From assembly GCA_948742005.1 (NCBI GenBank), contig CAPYQR010000002.1, positions 13,118 through 30,156 of the forward strand: a stretch of DNA of 17,039 bases. The letters are read 5' to 3'. This DNA is from an uncultured bacterium (lineage in GTDB: Bacteria; Cyanobacteriota; Vampirovibrionia; Gastranaerophilales; Gastranaerophilaceae). Both the position numbers and the translations under genes were made by a program. Positions 15,944 through 17,039 of this stretch are shown in pieces (positions within the stretch are counted from its first letter, which is position 1; each line of letters starts with the position of its first letter). Under the pieces are notes generated by a model. It worked only from the letters and a program-made list of their open reading frames with translations, was not told the DNA's origin and did not search any database.

Positions 15944-16624
15944 TTAAAATTTGACAAACATTCTTAGTTTATTATCATTTCCGCGATATTTAATCCAGCC
16001 TGTTTTTGCTTTGTTGTTAAAATCCGATACTTTAACAAGCATCCAATTTCCCCGAATAAGCCAGGGGGCAATGTATTTAGGCAATTCAATCGAGCCTGTC
16101 GTGTTTGTTTCTTTTAAGGGTGCGGCGTATAAAATTTTGTCGGTTTTATATACGTCTTTGAATAAAAAAACGCCGTATTTTTTTCCGAATTCATTAAAAA
16201 ATTCAATATAATTATAGTGTTTGTTTTCGCTATCTTCAACCCATCCGCACACAGGCGCTTGTAATTGGTTAAAACAAACAAGATTCCAGCCCTCTGTTGA
16301 ATCAATTGTGGTGAGGAATGCGAGTTTTTTTTCTTTTGAATATTGTGCAAAAATATCGTCAAATTCGCATTTTGTTTTGTTGATTTGACAGCTTGCATTG
16401 TCGTTGAAATCAAAATTCAATGTTTCAAGAATTCTGCTGTCTTTTTTCGGTTCAATTTTCATAACAAGCGGGCTTTTGATTTTTGTAAAGCCAATACCGT
16501 ATCTTTTTAAAGAATTGATGTAATAAGGCGTAACATCGGCAAACGCGCAAGAACACATTAAAAGAAGCGCAAAAATCGGCAGATTTTTTTTTGTTATTTT
16601 TTTTGTAATATTAATTTTTTTCAT
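15944..16624 (-). CDS. exported protein with SH3-like segments, unknown function
   Basis: A 226-residue protein with a Lys-rich N-terminus and a hydrophobic core ('LPIFALLLMCSCAFA') giving a signal peptide, probably cleaved before Asp30. A Cys in the signal region (SCAFAD) does not fit a clean lipobox. The mature part has two segments resembling bacterial SH3 (SH3b) folds. One ends 'EGWNLVCFNQLQAPVCGWVED' (~111-131), the other 'GNWMLVKVSDF...KTGWIKYRG' (~193-216); each has the Trp plus 'GW(V/I)' strand typical of such domains. Four Cys in the mature part could form disulfides. SH3b domains often bind cell-wall peptides; that role is inference. The start lies 21 bases after the aminotransferase gene, with no Shine-Dalgarno site. 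Confidence 0.7.
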   Translation of the reverse strand: MKKINITKKITKKNLPIFALLLMCSCAFADVTPYYINSLKRYGIGFTKIKSPLVMKIEPKKDSRILETLNFDFNDNASCQINKTKCEFDDIFAQYSKEKKLAFLTTIDSTEGWNLVCFNQLQAPVCGWVEDSENKHYNYIEFFNEFGKKYGVFLFKDVYKTDKILYAAPLKETNTTGSIELPKYIAPWLIRGNWMLVKVSDFNNKAKTGWIKYRGNDNKLRMFVKF

Positions 16625-16645
16625 AATATTTAATTATAAATAATT

Positions 16646-17039
16646 TTAATTAAATTGGAATCCATCTTCTCTCATACGTCTTATTACTTCATTAAGGTCG
16701 TTGTTTGATGCTACAACTGAAATTCTTACGTTTCTTTTAGCGCTGCAGCTGAATCCTGTTCCCGGAACAACAACGATTCCTGATTTTTCAAGCATTTGCT
16801 GAGCAAATTCTTCGCAATCTTTAAATCTTTCGGGGATTTGAAGCCATAAATAAAATCCTGCTTTGGGCATTTTGACTTTGTAACCGAGTGAATTTAAACC
16901 GTTTACGAAATTTTGGATTTTTTCTTTGAATTTTTTGTTTTGTTCTTTGATATATTCATCTCCCTCGCTGCTTTTTAAAAGGTCAGCACAAGCAGATTGC
17001 AGAACTTTAAAAATCCCCGTATCAACGGTTGATTTAACT
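16646..17039 (-). CDS. class I/II PLP aminotransferase, C-terminal part (cut by window edge)
   Basis: The frame is open from the window edge to the stop at 16646, giving the last ~130 residues of a fold-type I aminotransferase of the AspC / LL-diaminopimelate aminotransferase group. Visible are 'VKSTVDTGIFKVLQSACADLL' just after the expected PLP-lysine region, 'MPKAGFYLWLQIPE' (the small-domain strand), 'SGIVVVPGTGFS' and 'NVRISVVA' with the conserved Arg that binds the substrate carboxylate. The PLP lysine itself is outside the window. The KS-x-VD-x-GIF pattern is like DapL-type enzymes, which make LL-diaminopimelate for lysine and peptidoglycan, but the substrate cannot be fixed from this fragment. 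The Met at 16870 is internal, not the start. Confidence 0.88.
   Translation of the reverse strand, partial: VKSTVDTGIFKVLQSACADLLKSSEGDEYIKEQNKKFKEKIQNFVNGLNSLGYKVKMPKAGFYLWLQIPERFKDCEEFAQQMLEKSGIVVVPGTGFSCSAKRNVRISVVASNNDLNEVIRRMREDGFQFN

Noticed and set aside
1..17039. CRISPR array, tRNA, rRNA, transposase or phage genes
   Set aside because: No regularly spaced repeats, tRNA-like folds, insertion sequence ends or transposase/integrase motifs were seen; the Cas4-like nuclease sits with a helicase, not with cas genes.

Overview
This is a low-GC window (about 30% G+C by eye) from a bacterium with a MinCDE division-site system and Sec-exported proteins. The minC-minD-minE order, the AT-rich codon use and a protein opening with an 'ITFKG'-type N-terminus suggest a gut-associated, non-photosynthetic relative of Cyanobacteria (Gastranaerophilales / Melainabacteria / Vampirovibrionia). 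That assignment is inference from general resemblance; no rRNA or other phylogenetic marker was tested. Another low-GC diderm cannot be excluded.

Left part, plus strand (1-1673): the end of one WYL-type transcription regulator, a second and more diverged HTH-WYL-like regulator overlapping it, and a small hydrophobic membrane protein joined by an ATGA overlap. This unit runs tail to tail into the next one.

Central part, minus strand (11204 down to 1625): a compact replication and repair operon, in transcription order polA (DNA polymerase I with a decayed proofreading domain), a small exported protein of unknown function, priA (replication-restart helicase), a 1291-residue protein that looks like an ATPase-dead AddB/RecC-like half fused to an active UvrD/AddA-like helicase, and a free-standing PD-(D/E)XK nuclease. 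Together the last two look like an AddAB/RecBCD-type end-processing machine with its parts redistributed: both helicase-fold halves on one chain and the nuclease on another. Recombination, replication restart and gap filling would then be co-expressed. The genes overlap or are separated by at most 35 bases.

Upstream of polA (11248-12239) stand a 25-bp AT-rich hairpin terminator, a single gene for a membrane-anchored 'FKG' protein with a strong ribosome binding site, and a clean intrinsic terminator that closes the rplI gene.

Right part, minus strand: rplI (ribosomal protein L9) with its own near-consensus promoter; the minC-minD-minE operon, in which MinC has a linker of about 230 residues and MinE a C-terminal tail of about 75 residues; secG; an exported SH3-like protein; and the C-terminal end of a PLP aminotransferase cut by the window edge. 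No tRNA, rRNA, CRISPR array, insertion sequence or phage gene was seen. No gene-free stretch exceeds about 160 bases.
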